Shown in pieces: positions 1 to 7,414 of a DNA stretch of 52,475 nucleotides. This DNA comes from Gammaproteobacteria bacterium (lineage in GTDB: Bacteria; Pseudomonadota; Gammaproteobacteria; Steroidobacterales; Woeseiaceae), in assembly GCA_029863125.1 (NCBI GenBank), contig JAOTWB010000014.1, forward strand, positions 1 to 52,475, in the 5' to 3' direction. Under the pieces are notes generated by a model, which worked only from the letters and a program-made list of their open reading frames with translations, made no database searches and was not told the origin of the DNA. How positions within the stretch are numbered: the stretch's first letter is position 1; every line of letters starts with the position of its first letter. The translations under genes were made by a program, and so were the position numbers.

Positions 1-352
1 AGGGTCGGACGGACGGACGCCTGAAGGGACCCCGACTATTGTTTGGACGCAGATCGCCAACTATTGCCACACGGTTAGCCCTTAACTTCTGCCAAATTCT
101 CAACGCCCTGCCCGCCTGCCCGCGGGATCGTCCACCAAGATTTCGCGGCAGTATTCAGTCCTTTCGATCCTTGAGCCGCAGGTAATTGTCCAGGACGTTG
201 CGACCAACCGTCTCGCCAAGGCGAACGCCCTCAACGGAGTCGTATCGAAAGTGTATCCTCGCCCGCATGTGAGATCCCCGTATTTACTCGCAGATATTCG
301 CGCCGTATACATTCAATGTGTATCTCGCTAACCGGACAAGAAGGAGGGTCTC
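1..352. other. Left-edge stretch without a convincing gene
   Basis: I see no recognisable gene here. Reading frames on both strands are short and rich in Arg and Pro, as expected of chance frames in GC-rich DNA. The right end carries the leader of the first real gene, including its AAGGAGGG ribosome binding site near position 341-348. A 37-codon minus-strand frame inside this stretch is listed separately at low confidence. Confidence 0.5.
155..268 (-). CDS. Possible 37-aa small protein
   Basis: A short minus-strand frame starts at an ATG at 268 and ends with TGA at 155. A GGGG tract lies about eight bases upstream of the ATG. Its product would read MRARIHFRYDSVEGVR..., continuing as a charged helix-like sequence ending in LKDRKD. 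The composition looks more protein-like than the frames around it, but no family is recognised. It may be a chance frame. Conservation in relatives would decide. Confidence 0.2.
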   Translation of the reverse strand: MRARIHFRYDSVEGVRLGETVGRNVLDNYLRLKDRKD

Positions 353-709
353 ATGCCCAACATTGAAAACCTGTTCGACAAGGCAGTGGGAGAAATCGAG
401 CGCATGCTCAATAGCAAAACGGTCGTAGGCGAACCTATCAAGATCGAGGGAAACACCCTGATTCCCCTGGTCAACGTGGGTTTCGGCTTCGGTGTCGGTG
501 AAGGCCAGGGGACCGAACCGGAGAAAGGCAGCGGCCAGGGAGGCGGCACCGGCGGTGGCGGTGGCGTCAAGCCGGTTGCTTTGGTGGTCATCAATGACGA
601 CGGCGTGCGTGTCGAATCGATCAAGTCGGGGACAGCATCGGTACTGGAAAAGGTTGCGGAATCCGTCAGCAAGACCATGACCGAGAAAGGTGGCGCAACC
701 ACTCATTAA
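353..709 (+). CDS. GerW/YtfJ family protein
   Basis: This 118-aa protein matches the GerW (YtfJ) family. In Bacillus the family is tied to spore germination, but it also occurs in many non-sporulating bacteria, where its job is unknown. The N-terminal half carries the family-typical stretch around residues 4-50 (ENLFDKAVGEIERML, then VGEPIKIEG, then IPLVNVGFGFGVG). A Gly/Ser/Glu-rich linker follows at about residues 50-72, then a hydrophobic strand PVALVVINDDGV. There is no signal peptide, so it is probably cytoplasmic. A strong AAGGAGGG site precedes the ATG. It is followed seven bases later by a DUF2953 gene, the usual neighbour of this family. Confidence 0.85.
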   Translation: MPNIENLFDKAVGEIERMLNSKTVVGEPIKIEGNTLIPLVNVGFGFGVGEGQGTEPEKGSGQGGGTGGGGGVKPVALVVINDDGVRVESIKSGTASVLEKVAESVSKTMTEKGGATTH

Positions 710-715
710 CGAACC

Positions 716-1318
716 ATGAGCCCAGTGTTGACCGGCATACTCGTGGTTCTGCTCGCGGTGATGGCGTTACTCGCGATCCCGGTGACGGTGCTGTTTCGGC
801 TGTCATGGCCGGATGTCAAGGAAAACGACGTTCGCCTGCATTGGGTTTTCGGACTCATGCGTGTGCGTCTGCTGTCGGGGCCATCGGCACCTGGAGAGTT
901 AATAGCCGGTTCCGGGTCCGCTCAGGAGAAGCGGCGCACTCGAACTAACGGTGACAAAGCTAACGTCTGGGCGGCAATCCGGCAGACTCGCTTCCGGCGG
1001 CGAGTGTTGCGCTTCGTTGGCGATGTCTGGGCTGCGATTCACAAACAAGACATCCGGCTGCGAATGCGCATTGGCCTGGGCGACCCGGCCGATACAGGGC
1101 GGCTGTGGGCGGCAGTGGGACCTGTCTCAGGAGTGCTAGCGAGCGTGCGAAGCGTTGCGATCGAGGTCGAACCGGAGTTTAACGACGAGGCGCTGGAGCT
1201 GCTCGGCCGAGGACGCATCCGCATCGTGCCCCTGGAACTCCTCTACCTTGCCGTGGGCCTGTGCCTTTCTCCTTCGATCTGGCGCGGCGTACGAGCGATG
1301 CGCACGTCACCGGGTTGA
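716..1318 (+). CDS. DUF2953 domain membrane-anchored protein
   Basis: The 200-aa product starts with one strong membrane helix at about residues 5-28, followed by a basic soluble region. The pattern (hydrophobic N-terminus, then LRMRIGLGDPADTGRLWA and a conserved core ending EVEPEF) fits DUF2953. That family is often encoded beside GerW/YtfJ genes, in spore formers and in other bacteria. The biochemical role is unknown. Only six bases separate it from the upstream stop and no good ribosome site is visible, which suggests translational coupling with the upstream gene. Confidence 0.75.
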   Translation: MSPVLTGILVVLLAVMALLAIPVTVLFRLSWPDVKENDVRLHWVFGLMRVRLLSGPSAPGELIAGSGSAQEKRRTRTNGDKANVWAAIRQTRFRRRVLRFVGDVWAAIHKQDIRLRMRIGLGDPADTGRLWAAVGPVSGVLASVRSVAIEVEPEFNDEALELLGRGRIRIVPLELLYLAVGLCLSPSIWRGVRAMRTSPG

Positions 1319-1324
1319 CCCGAT

Positions 1325-1564
1325 ATGCTGCGCGTCCGGGAGATTCACAGCGACACGGTGCGAACCGTCAGCGTGGTCGAATCGGCCAAAACCTGGCGCG
1401 GTAGAACGCCCGTGCGATGCCAGGTAATGTGCATAATCGAGCCCGTCGCCATCATTGTTCGTGACCTGGATGGCCAGCGCGGATTCGACGTCAACGCGGA
1501 GCCCATCGACGCCGACCGCCTCGCACGGTTACTGGCATCTCCTTGCGGCGTTGCGAAACGCTAA
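1325..1564 (+). CDS. Small conserved-looking protein, third gene of the GerW/DUF2953 set
   Basis: A 79-aa frame begins six bases after the DUF2953 stop, in the same direction. It shows a central hydrophobic strand (CIIEPVAIIVRDLDG) and an acidic C-terminal helix (EPIDADRLARLL). No signal peptide or known motif is seen and I do not recognise the family. Its spacing suggests co-transcription with the two genes before it. The frame could be spurious, but the strand-turn pattern and tight spacing argue for a real small gene. Confidence 0.5.
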   Translation: MLRVREIHSDTVRTVSVVESAKTWRGRTPVRCQVMCIIEPVAIIVRDLDGQRGFDVNAEPIDADRLARLLASPCGVAKR

Positions 1565-1612
1565 CGTCAGGAAGCACAGCACGACGGAAATAATAGAGAT
1601 AGCAGGTTTGGC

Positions 1613-2224
1613 CTATTCGTCGATGACCTCCAGCTCCACCAGGTCCCGCCTGCATTGGACAGGATCGACGAACCGGATCGTCTTCATACCGATCGACGCC
1701 GCTGCGGCGAGGTTCTCATGCATGTCATCAATGAAGACTGTCTCAGCAGGCTGCAATCGGAACTCGCTCAATAAAAACTCGTAGATGTCGATTTCCGGTT
1801 TTACTTTTTTTGTGCGGCACGAGATGACCGTGCCGTCGAACAGCGGCCAGATCTTGTGCTCCCGCTCGAGATGGCTGATCGAAGCCCACGACATGTTGGA
1901 AAGCACAAAGAGCCTGTTGGTGGACGCTCGTATCGCCTGAATCAGGTCCAATGTGCCGGTAATCGGCGTGAGCGATCGCGGAACCGCCTCGAAAAGCCTC
2001 TCAATGTCCCTGCGCGGCAAACCGGTCCGCGATGAGCCCCGGACGATCGCACGATCCTGGTCGAGGGTCCCCCTGTCCAGCTCCACCCAGTCCGGATGCT
2101 GGAAAATCTGCGCCTTGACCAACGCCTGCGTAACCGGGTCCTCGAAGACGCTTGCGATAACAGCATCGGGCCGCCAATTGAATACGACGCCCCCCAGGTC
2201 AAATACTATGTTCAAAGATCGCAC
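1613..2224 (-). CDS. HAD-superfamily phosphatase (subfamily IA, YihX-like)
   Basis: The 203-aa protein has the four HAD motifs in order. Motif I is FDLGGVV near residues 8-14, with the nucleophile Asp9. Motif II is LSNMS near 108-112, motif III is KVKPEIDIYEFLL, and motif IV is FIDDMHENLAAA. Motif I has the DxG form seen in YihX-type sugar-phosphate phosphatases. The substrate cannot be told from sequence. The first codon appears to be GTG, with no strong ribosome site. It is transcribed divergently from the aminotransferase gene across a 59-base gap that holds a palindrome. Confidence 0.85.
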   Translation of the reverse strand: MRSLNIVFDLGGVVFNWRPDAVIASVFEDPVTQALVKAQIFQHPDWVELDRGTLDQDRAIVRGSSRTGLPRRDIERLFEAVPRSLTPITGTLDLIQAIRASTNRLFVLSNMSWASISHLEREHKIWPLFDGTVISCRTKKVKPEIDIYEFLLSEFRLQPAETVFIDDMHENLAAAASIGMKTIRFVDPVQCRRDLVELEVIDE

Positions 2225-2241
2225 CTTGGCCGGGTTGAGTT

Positions 2242-2256
2242 GGTATACACTATACC
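2242..2256. promoter_or_regulatory. Inverted repeat GGTATA-N3-TATACC between divergent genes
   Basis: A perfect 6-bp inverted repeat (GGTATA cac TATACC) sits between the divergent HAD phosphatase and aminotransferase genes. It contains -10-like TATA elements on both strands (TATAGT on minus). It may be an operator or simply two overlapping promoter elements. No regulator gene lies next to it, so function is inferred only from position and symmetry. Confidence 0.3.
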
Positions 2257-2283
2257 CACTTCACTGCCCGACTCCGTCTCCTC

Positions 2284-3801
2284 ATGCCCAAAGCCAAGAA
2301 AAATCACGGTCTTGAATGGCACCTCACTTGCCTGCGGACTATGAGGGATCATGGGGGCACCGCCCTGACGACGGGTCTCGGCGACGACGTCATCGGGGAG
2401 TTTCTCGTTGCGCACGAGCAGCTTTTTATGGCCATCGAGCGGGCTTACGGGCACTTCCTGGAGCTGAAACAGACGCACCCCGGCTATCTCGCTCTGGACG
2501 AAGCCGAGCAGATCGCGCGGGCTCATGGCGGGCTGACGAATTTTTACGCTGAGGACACGGTCAATCCGTACGTTCCGGCGGGTGCCGCCGGACCGTGGGT
2601 CGTCAGCCTCAAGGGTGCGGTCATCTACGATTGCGGCGGCTACGGCATGCTGGGTCTCGGGCACGCGCCGAAGCCGGTGCTTGCAGCGATGAATCAGCCA
2701 CACGTCATGGCGAACATCATGACGGCGAGCATTAGCCAGGTCGATTTCGTCGAGCGACTGAGGCGAGAAATCGGTCATACGCGAAAAGGTGGCACACCGT
2801 TTGCCAGCTTTCTTTGCCTCAACAGCGGTTCCGAATCCATGTCGGTCGCATCTCGAATTGCCGATATCAATACCCGGATGCTCACCGATCCCGGCGCACG
2901 ATACGAGGACTGCGAGATTCGCGGCTTAACCCTGGAAAGCAGTTTTCACGGACGAACGGACCGCCCTGCCCGCTTCTCGCATTCAACGTCGAAAAAATAC
3001 CGCGAGCACCTGGCGTCGTTCAGGGATCGTGACTACCTGCTAACCGTTCCGCCGAACGATGTCGATGCGCTGGAAGCCGCGTACTCGAAAGCGCGTGATG
3101 AAGGCGTGTTCATCGAAGCCTTTTTCATGGAACCCGTCATGGGCGAAGGCAACCCGGGACTGGCCATCGAGCCTGAATTCTACAAGCGTGCAAGAGACCT
3201 GACTCGCGAGCACGGCTCCATGTTCGTTGTGGATTCAATCCAGGCCGGTCTGCGCGCGCACGGCGTCCTGTCGGTGGTGGACTACCCGGGATTCGAGAAG
3301 CTCGACGAGCCGGATATGGAGTCGTATTCGAAAGCGCTCAATGCCGGGCAGTATCCGCTTTCGGTCCTGGCGCTCTCGAAAAAGGCTGCGACAACCTACC
3401 GGCACGGCCTTTACGGCAACACGATGTCGACAAACCCGCGTGCACTCGACGTCGCAATCGCCGTACTCGACTCCTTCAGTCCCGAGCTACGCAGCAATAT
3501 TCGTGATCGCGGCGAGGAACTCGTCAGCGGACTCGCGGCGCTGGGGGCTGAAACGGACGGCGCAATTACGCATACGCAGGGCACCGGGCTGTTGGTCAGC
3601 AGTGAACTTCACTCGCGATACAAAGTTTCCGGGAGCGACAGCACCGAAGAATATCTGCGACAGAAAGGCCTCGGTGTCATACATGGCGGCGAACATTCGC
3701 TGCGCTTCACACCCGTATTCGACATGGGAGCAAAAGAAGTCGAGCTGATTATCGAGCTGACAAAGGACGCGTTGCTGCATGGCCCGGGCGGCATTCGATA
3801 G
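2284..3801 (+). CDS. Class III PLP-dependent aminotransferase
   Basis: The 505-aa enzyme belongs to the class III (ornithine/acetylornithine/omega) aminotransferases. Visible features are the cofactor-phosphate site in NSGSES (about residues 180-185), the Asp of VVDSIQAGLRAHG, and the PLP Lys350 in YSKALNAGQYPLS. GNTMSTNPRALDVAI contributes across the dimer. It carries about 90 extra N-terminal residues, largely helical, before the usual PYVPAG start of the fold, making it longer than the roughly 400-450 aa norm. The substrate is not clear. It stands alone, divergent from a HAD phosphatase. Confidence 0.85.
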   Translation: MPKAKKNHGLEWHLTCLRTMRDHGGTALTTGLGDDVIGEFLVAHEQLFMAIERAYGHFLELKQTHPGYLALDEAEQIARAHGGLTNFYAEDTVNPYVPAGAAGPWVVSLKGAVIYDCGGYGMLGLGHAPKPVLAAMNQPHVMANIMTASISQVDFVERLRREIGHTRKGGTPFASFLCLNSGSESMSVASRIADINTRMLTDPGARYEDCEIRGLTLESSFHGRTDRPARFSHSTSKKYREHLASFRDRDYLLTVPPNDVDALEAAYSKARDEGVFIEAFFMEPVMGEGNPGLAIEPEFYKRARDLTREHGSMFVVDSIQAGLRAHGVLSVVDYPGFEKLDEPDMESYSKALNAGQYPLSVLALSKKAATTYRHGLYGNTMSTNPRALDVAIAVLDSFSPELRSNIRDRGEELVSGLAALGAETDGAITHTQGTGLLVSSELHSRYKVSGSDSTEEYLRQKGLGVIHGGEHSLRFTPVFDMGAKEVELIIELTKDALLHGPGGIR

Positions 3802-3910
3802 CGAGCAGGCAGCGCTGAGCATAGCGCCGGGCAGGATCTACGTATTTCTCCGCATTGCCGACGGCCGTGCTTGGAGCGATGTATAGAGAGCTATCCTGAG
3901 GACGAAGAAG

Positions 3911-4297
3911 ATGGCCGAGCTCGAACTAAACAGGGACACGGTGCGCCAGATCATCGACATGGCCCGTGAGTTTCACACCAGAGACGACGTCACTTTCGAT
4001 GAAGAACCTGCGATCGCCGACGAGTTCTGGTCCGACCAGGTGTCGGCAGAGTTCGCTGCTGATCCCTATTATCAGGAACTCAAAACCGGCATCGAGGACC
4101 TCGAACCTGACCAGCAGATATCACTGGTTGCGCTGATGTGGCTGGGACGCGGCGACTATTCGCTCAGCGAATGGGGAGACGCCGTGGCCAATGCAGAGGA
4201 CAGCTGGAACGACCATACCGCCGACTATCTTATCGGTACGTCACTGTTTGCCGACTACCTTGCCGAAGGATTGGAGCAGTTCGAATCTTCCGACTAA
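3911..4297 (+). CDS. DUF3775 family protein
   Basis: This small acidic cytoplasmic protein (128 aa) matches DUF3775. Family-like segments are LVALMWLGRGDYSLSEWGDAV near residues 73-93, and the end of the protein, which has LIGTSLFADYLAEGLEQF. No enzymatic motif is visible and the function of the family is unknown. A purine-rich stretch (GAGGACGAAGAAG) lies directly before the ATG. A TATAGA element about 30 bases upstream could be a -10 box. The gene converges on the small UspA-like gene, with a gap of about 70 bases. Confidence 0.7.
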   Translation: MAELELNRDTVRQIIDMAREFHTRDDVTFDEEPAIADEFWSDQVSAEFAADPYYQELKTGIEDLEPDQQISLVALMWLGRGDYSLSEWGDAVANAEDSWNDHTADYLIGTSLFADYLAEGLEQFESSD

Positions 4298-4365
4298 GGC
4301 CGGATGCTGAACGTTTCCGGTTCCAGAGGAATTTATCGTCAGGTTCGCGCTGAAAAGCCGGCGCT

Positions 4366-4821
4366 CTAGACGAACCGGATCTGGCATTTCAGCCTGGCGA
4401 TTTCATTGTAGATCGGCCGCCCCTGGAACGAGATCGGCGCAATAAGAATGTCGGATTCCGAGGAAAGCAATTCGTGAATCTTGATGATCTCCTGCTCCGA
4501 GAGAATTTCGAAGACAAACCGGACTTTTGCCTCCGTCGCAAACTGCTGTGAGCGACGCTGGACTGCTGCAATAATTTCCCTGTCGAGTTTTTCGGCGCGT
4601 GTCCGCGTAAATTCAGTGCTGCCGCCGCTGATACGCAGAATCTCCCGCGTGAACGGAAGGCTTGCCGCCCTGCGCCACCGGTCATCGTTGAAAAACACGG
4701 TAACGAGTTCGGCTTCCTGATCGGCCAGATGCTCGGTTGCTGCACGCCAAAGATCCGGTAATGAACTCGCGTCGCTTAACGCCAGCATTATGCGACGAAC
4801 GTCAGCTCGCTTGCTTGTCAT
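4366..4821 (-). CDS. UspA-like small protein paired with the Lon-family protease
   Basis: The likely start is the ATG at 4821, giving 151 aa; the longer frame upstream is only the antisense tail of the protease gene. The N-terminus (VRRIMLALSDASSLPDLWRAATEHL, then AELVTVFFND) resembles a universal-stress-protein strand-helix-strand. A later segment (SDILIAPISFQGRP) looks like the final strand of that fold. No clear GxxG ATP loop is seen. The gene overlaps the protease stop by about 20 bases, so the two are probably translated together. A regulatory or adaptor link to the protease is inference. Confidence 0.6.
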   Translation of the reverse strand: MTSKRADVRRIMLALSDASSLPDLWRAATEHLADQEAELVTVFFNDDRWRRAASLPFTREILRISGGSTEFTRTRAEKLDREIIAAVQRRSQQFATEAKVRFVFEILSEQEIIKIHELLSSESDILIAPISFQGRPIYNEIARLKCQIRFV

Positions 4822-7228
4822 TGCTGGTCCCCTCGGAAAAACGCTGTCGTTTGATCGCGTACTGAATGAGCTTGTCTTCGACGAGTCGATTAATCGTTCC
4901 GGGCGGGAACTGTCTGTCCTTGCCGCGCTTGCCGGCTTCCTGGCCCGTGAGTATTTCGATGACCTCGTCGATGTGCCGGGCGGCATAAATATTGAATTGC
5001 TCGTTCCGAACGGCTTCGACAACCTCGTCTGCAAGCATAAGATGCTTCACATTGTCGTGCGGAATGATGACCGCATGCGAACCATCGAGTCCCCTCTCCC
5101 TGCATACCTGGTAAAAACCCTCGACCTTCTCGTTTACGCCACCGATGGCCTGCATGCGCCCAAGCTGATTCACCGAGCCCGTGACGGCGAGATTCTGCCT
5201 GATCGGCACATTCGATAGCGACGATAGCAGTGCGCACAATTCCCCGATTGACGCGCTGTCACCCTCGACCCCTCCATACGACTGTTCGAAAACGATGGTG
5301 CCGTGAAGCGACAGAGGCACGTCGGGCGCGTACCGGGCTGATAGTGCAGCCGACAGAATCATGACGCCTTTGGAATGAATTGCGCCCCCCAGCTTCACTT
5401 CGCGCTCGATATCCACGACGTCGCCCTTGCCGACCCGCGTCGTCGCGGTAATTCTCGCCGGGTGCCCGAATCGATACTCGCCGAGGTCGATGACCGAAAG
5501 ACCGTTGACCTGGCCGACACACTCGCCCGATGTGTCGATCAAAAGCGTATCTCTCTTGATCGCGTCGACCACCTTGTTCTGCAGGCGGTTCTGCCGATAC
5601 TTCCGCTGGCGAATAGCCTCCGCGACGTCCTCGACCGCGACCATATCCGAACGGCGTTGTTTGGCCCAATAGTTCGCCTGGATCAGCAGGTCGTCGAGCG
5701 AGCGCATGTGCATCGACAGGCGCTCGCCGTCCTCGGCGTGCCTGGCGCGTTGCTCTATAACGCGCTCGACCGCCGCGGCTGCAAATGGCAACAAGTCGCG
5801 CTGCTGTACCCGCTCGGCAATTAGCCGGGCGTAGGCCGTTACATTGTCCGTCGAGCGCTCGATGTCATCGTCAAGATCGGCGGCCACCTTGAACAGGTTG
5901 CTGAATTCCCGGTCATAGGCGCTCAGCAGGTAATAGAGCCAGCGCTCCCCGATCAGGATGATCTTGACATCCAGCGGGACGGGCTCAGGCTTGAGCATTG
6001 TCGTGGTGACGAAGCCCAGCGTCTCAGCCGGCGACTCGATACGCACCTGCTTGGTAAACAGCGCCTGTTTCAATGCTTCCCACACGAACGGGCGACCGAG
6101 GACTCGATGAATGTCGAGTATCAGGAAACCGCCGTTCGCCTGCAGCAGCGCACCGGACCGTACCAGCCGGAAATCGGTCAACAGCGCACCCATCTCGGCA
6201 CGGTGCTCGACTTTACCGACCAGATTCGGGTAACTCGGGTTCGGTTCGTAGATTATCGGCGCGGCCGCATCAGGCTCATTGCTGACGATCAGATTGACTT
6301 CGTAGGAGGCAAAAATGGCGGAGGAATCGTGTGACAGGAACGGCAGAACGGGCGCCTCCGTCTGCCGAAACTGCTGCGCATTCTCGATGATGTCCTTTTG
6401 CACTTCGTCGAGATAACTGAGTACCCCCGGAAGGTGATCGTATTTCTTCTTCAGATCATTCAGCAGCACACTTACAGCATGTGCGGCCACTTCCCGATCC
6501 AGCGCCCGAACTCTTTCACGGTAGCGCTTGCGGATTTTCGGTATGGATTCGATGCGCAGCTGCAGTTCCTTGCTCAGGCGCTGAATCGACTTCTTTATCG
6601 CCTCGCGTTTTTCTTCGGGTAGCTTCTCGAACTCGCTATCGTCGATAACCTTGTCGTCCCTGACCGGCGCCAGCACATAGCCGGTGGGTGTCTGCAGCAC
6701 GGTGATATTTTCCTTTGCCGCCTGTTCGTGGAGGCTGCGCCACAGATCATCGAGCTCCTCCTGAGTCTCTTCTTCCAGCGCTTTCAGCTGGTTGCTGTAG
6801 TCGTCGTTTTCGAAGGCGGCAGGAATTGCAAGCCGTATCTCTGCAATCAGCGCCTGCATGTTGTCGCGAAACTCACCTCCTCTGCCTGCCGGCAATCGCA
6901 GTACGCGCGGTCTCTCGGGATCGGAGAAGTTGTTAATGTAGCACCAGTCATCGGGCGCGCCTTTGTCCTGCGCTCTTTCCTGCGCCAGTTTCTCTACCAG
7001 GCCATGTCGATGACTGCCCAGCGGGCCCAGGACGAAGACGTTGTAACCCTCGCTGTCCAGCTGTATCCCGAAGCGAATCGCGTCGATCGCACGTTGCTGG
7101 CCGAAGTACGCTGTCCTGGCGGCTGCTTCTTCATCGCGCCCGGCCTCGATCGACAGCGGCTGGCAGGCCTTGTGAAGCTCGCTCAGCGGGACCGCCAGAG
7201 CTCGAATTCGATCCGATGTACCTGACAC
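4802..7228 (-). CDS. Lon-family ATP-dependent protease (COG1067 / AAA_32 type)
   Basis: The product is a large cytoplasmic AAA protease of the Lon-like group with an N-terminal AAA_32-type region and a C-terminal S16 protease domain. The catalytic Ser is in EGDSASIGE and the Lys in GGVNEKVEGF (residues 658 and 701 counting from the GTG start, 43 apart). The P-loop region reads GPLGSHRHG, without the usual GK[ST]; relatives of this group often show a similar relaxed loop. Helical coiled regions lie at about 120-270. I prefer GTG at 7228 because a GGGAG site sits seven bases upstream. The ATG at 7291 has no good ribosome site and would add 21 residues. Confidence 0.9.
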   Translation of the reverse strand: MSGTSDRIRALAVPLSELHKACQPLSIEAGRDEEAAARTAYFGQQRAIDAIRFGIQLDSEGYNVFVLGPLGSHRHGLVEKLAQERAQDKGAPDDWCYINNFSDPERPRVLRLPAGRGGEFRDNMQALIAEIRLAIPAAFENDDYSNQLKALEEETQEELDDLWRSLHEQAAKENITVLQTPTGYVLAPVRDDKVIDDSEFEKLPEEKREAIKKSIQRLSKELQLRIESIPKIRKRYRERVRALDREVAAHAVSVLLNDLKKKYDHLPGVLSYLDEVQKDIIENAQQFRQTEAPVLPFLSHDSSAIFASYEVNLIVSNEPDAAAPIIYEPNPSYPNLVGKVEHRAEMGALLTDFRLVRSGALLQANGGFLILDIHRVLGRPFVWEALKQALFTKQVRIESPAETLGFVTTTMLKPEPVPLDVKIILIGERWLYYLLSAYDREFSNLFKVAADLDDDIERSTDNVTAYARLIAERVQQRDLLPFAAAAVERVIEQRARHAEDGERLSMHMRSLDDLLIQANYWAKQRRSDMVAVEDVAEAIRQRKYRQNRLQNKVVDAIKRDTLLIDTSGECVGQVNGLSVIDLGEYRFGHPARITATTRVGKGDVVDIEREVKLGGAIHSKGVMILSAALSARYAPDVPLSLHGTIVFEQSYGGVEGDSASIGELCALLSSLSNVPIRQNLAVTGSVNQLGRMQAIGGVNEKVEGFYQVCRERGLDGSHAVIIPHDNVKHLMLADEVVEAVRNEQFNIYAARHIDEVIEILTGQEAGKRGKDRQFPPGTINRLVEDKLIQYAIKRQRFSEGTSNDKQAS

Positions 7229-7414
7229 AATCGATCTCCCAATGCGTTGCCCGGGAGTCCATGGAATCACAGACGGATAGCGAGATGTCACTAGGGGTAA
7301 CCCGAATTCCGAACAGCACGTTACTGTGCTTTACTGATCGAGCATTTCAGGAATCGCTTCGCCGGCAGTTTTTCTTGTAGACTCAGGCCCTGGCATGCGC
7401 CGGAAGCGACAAGA

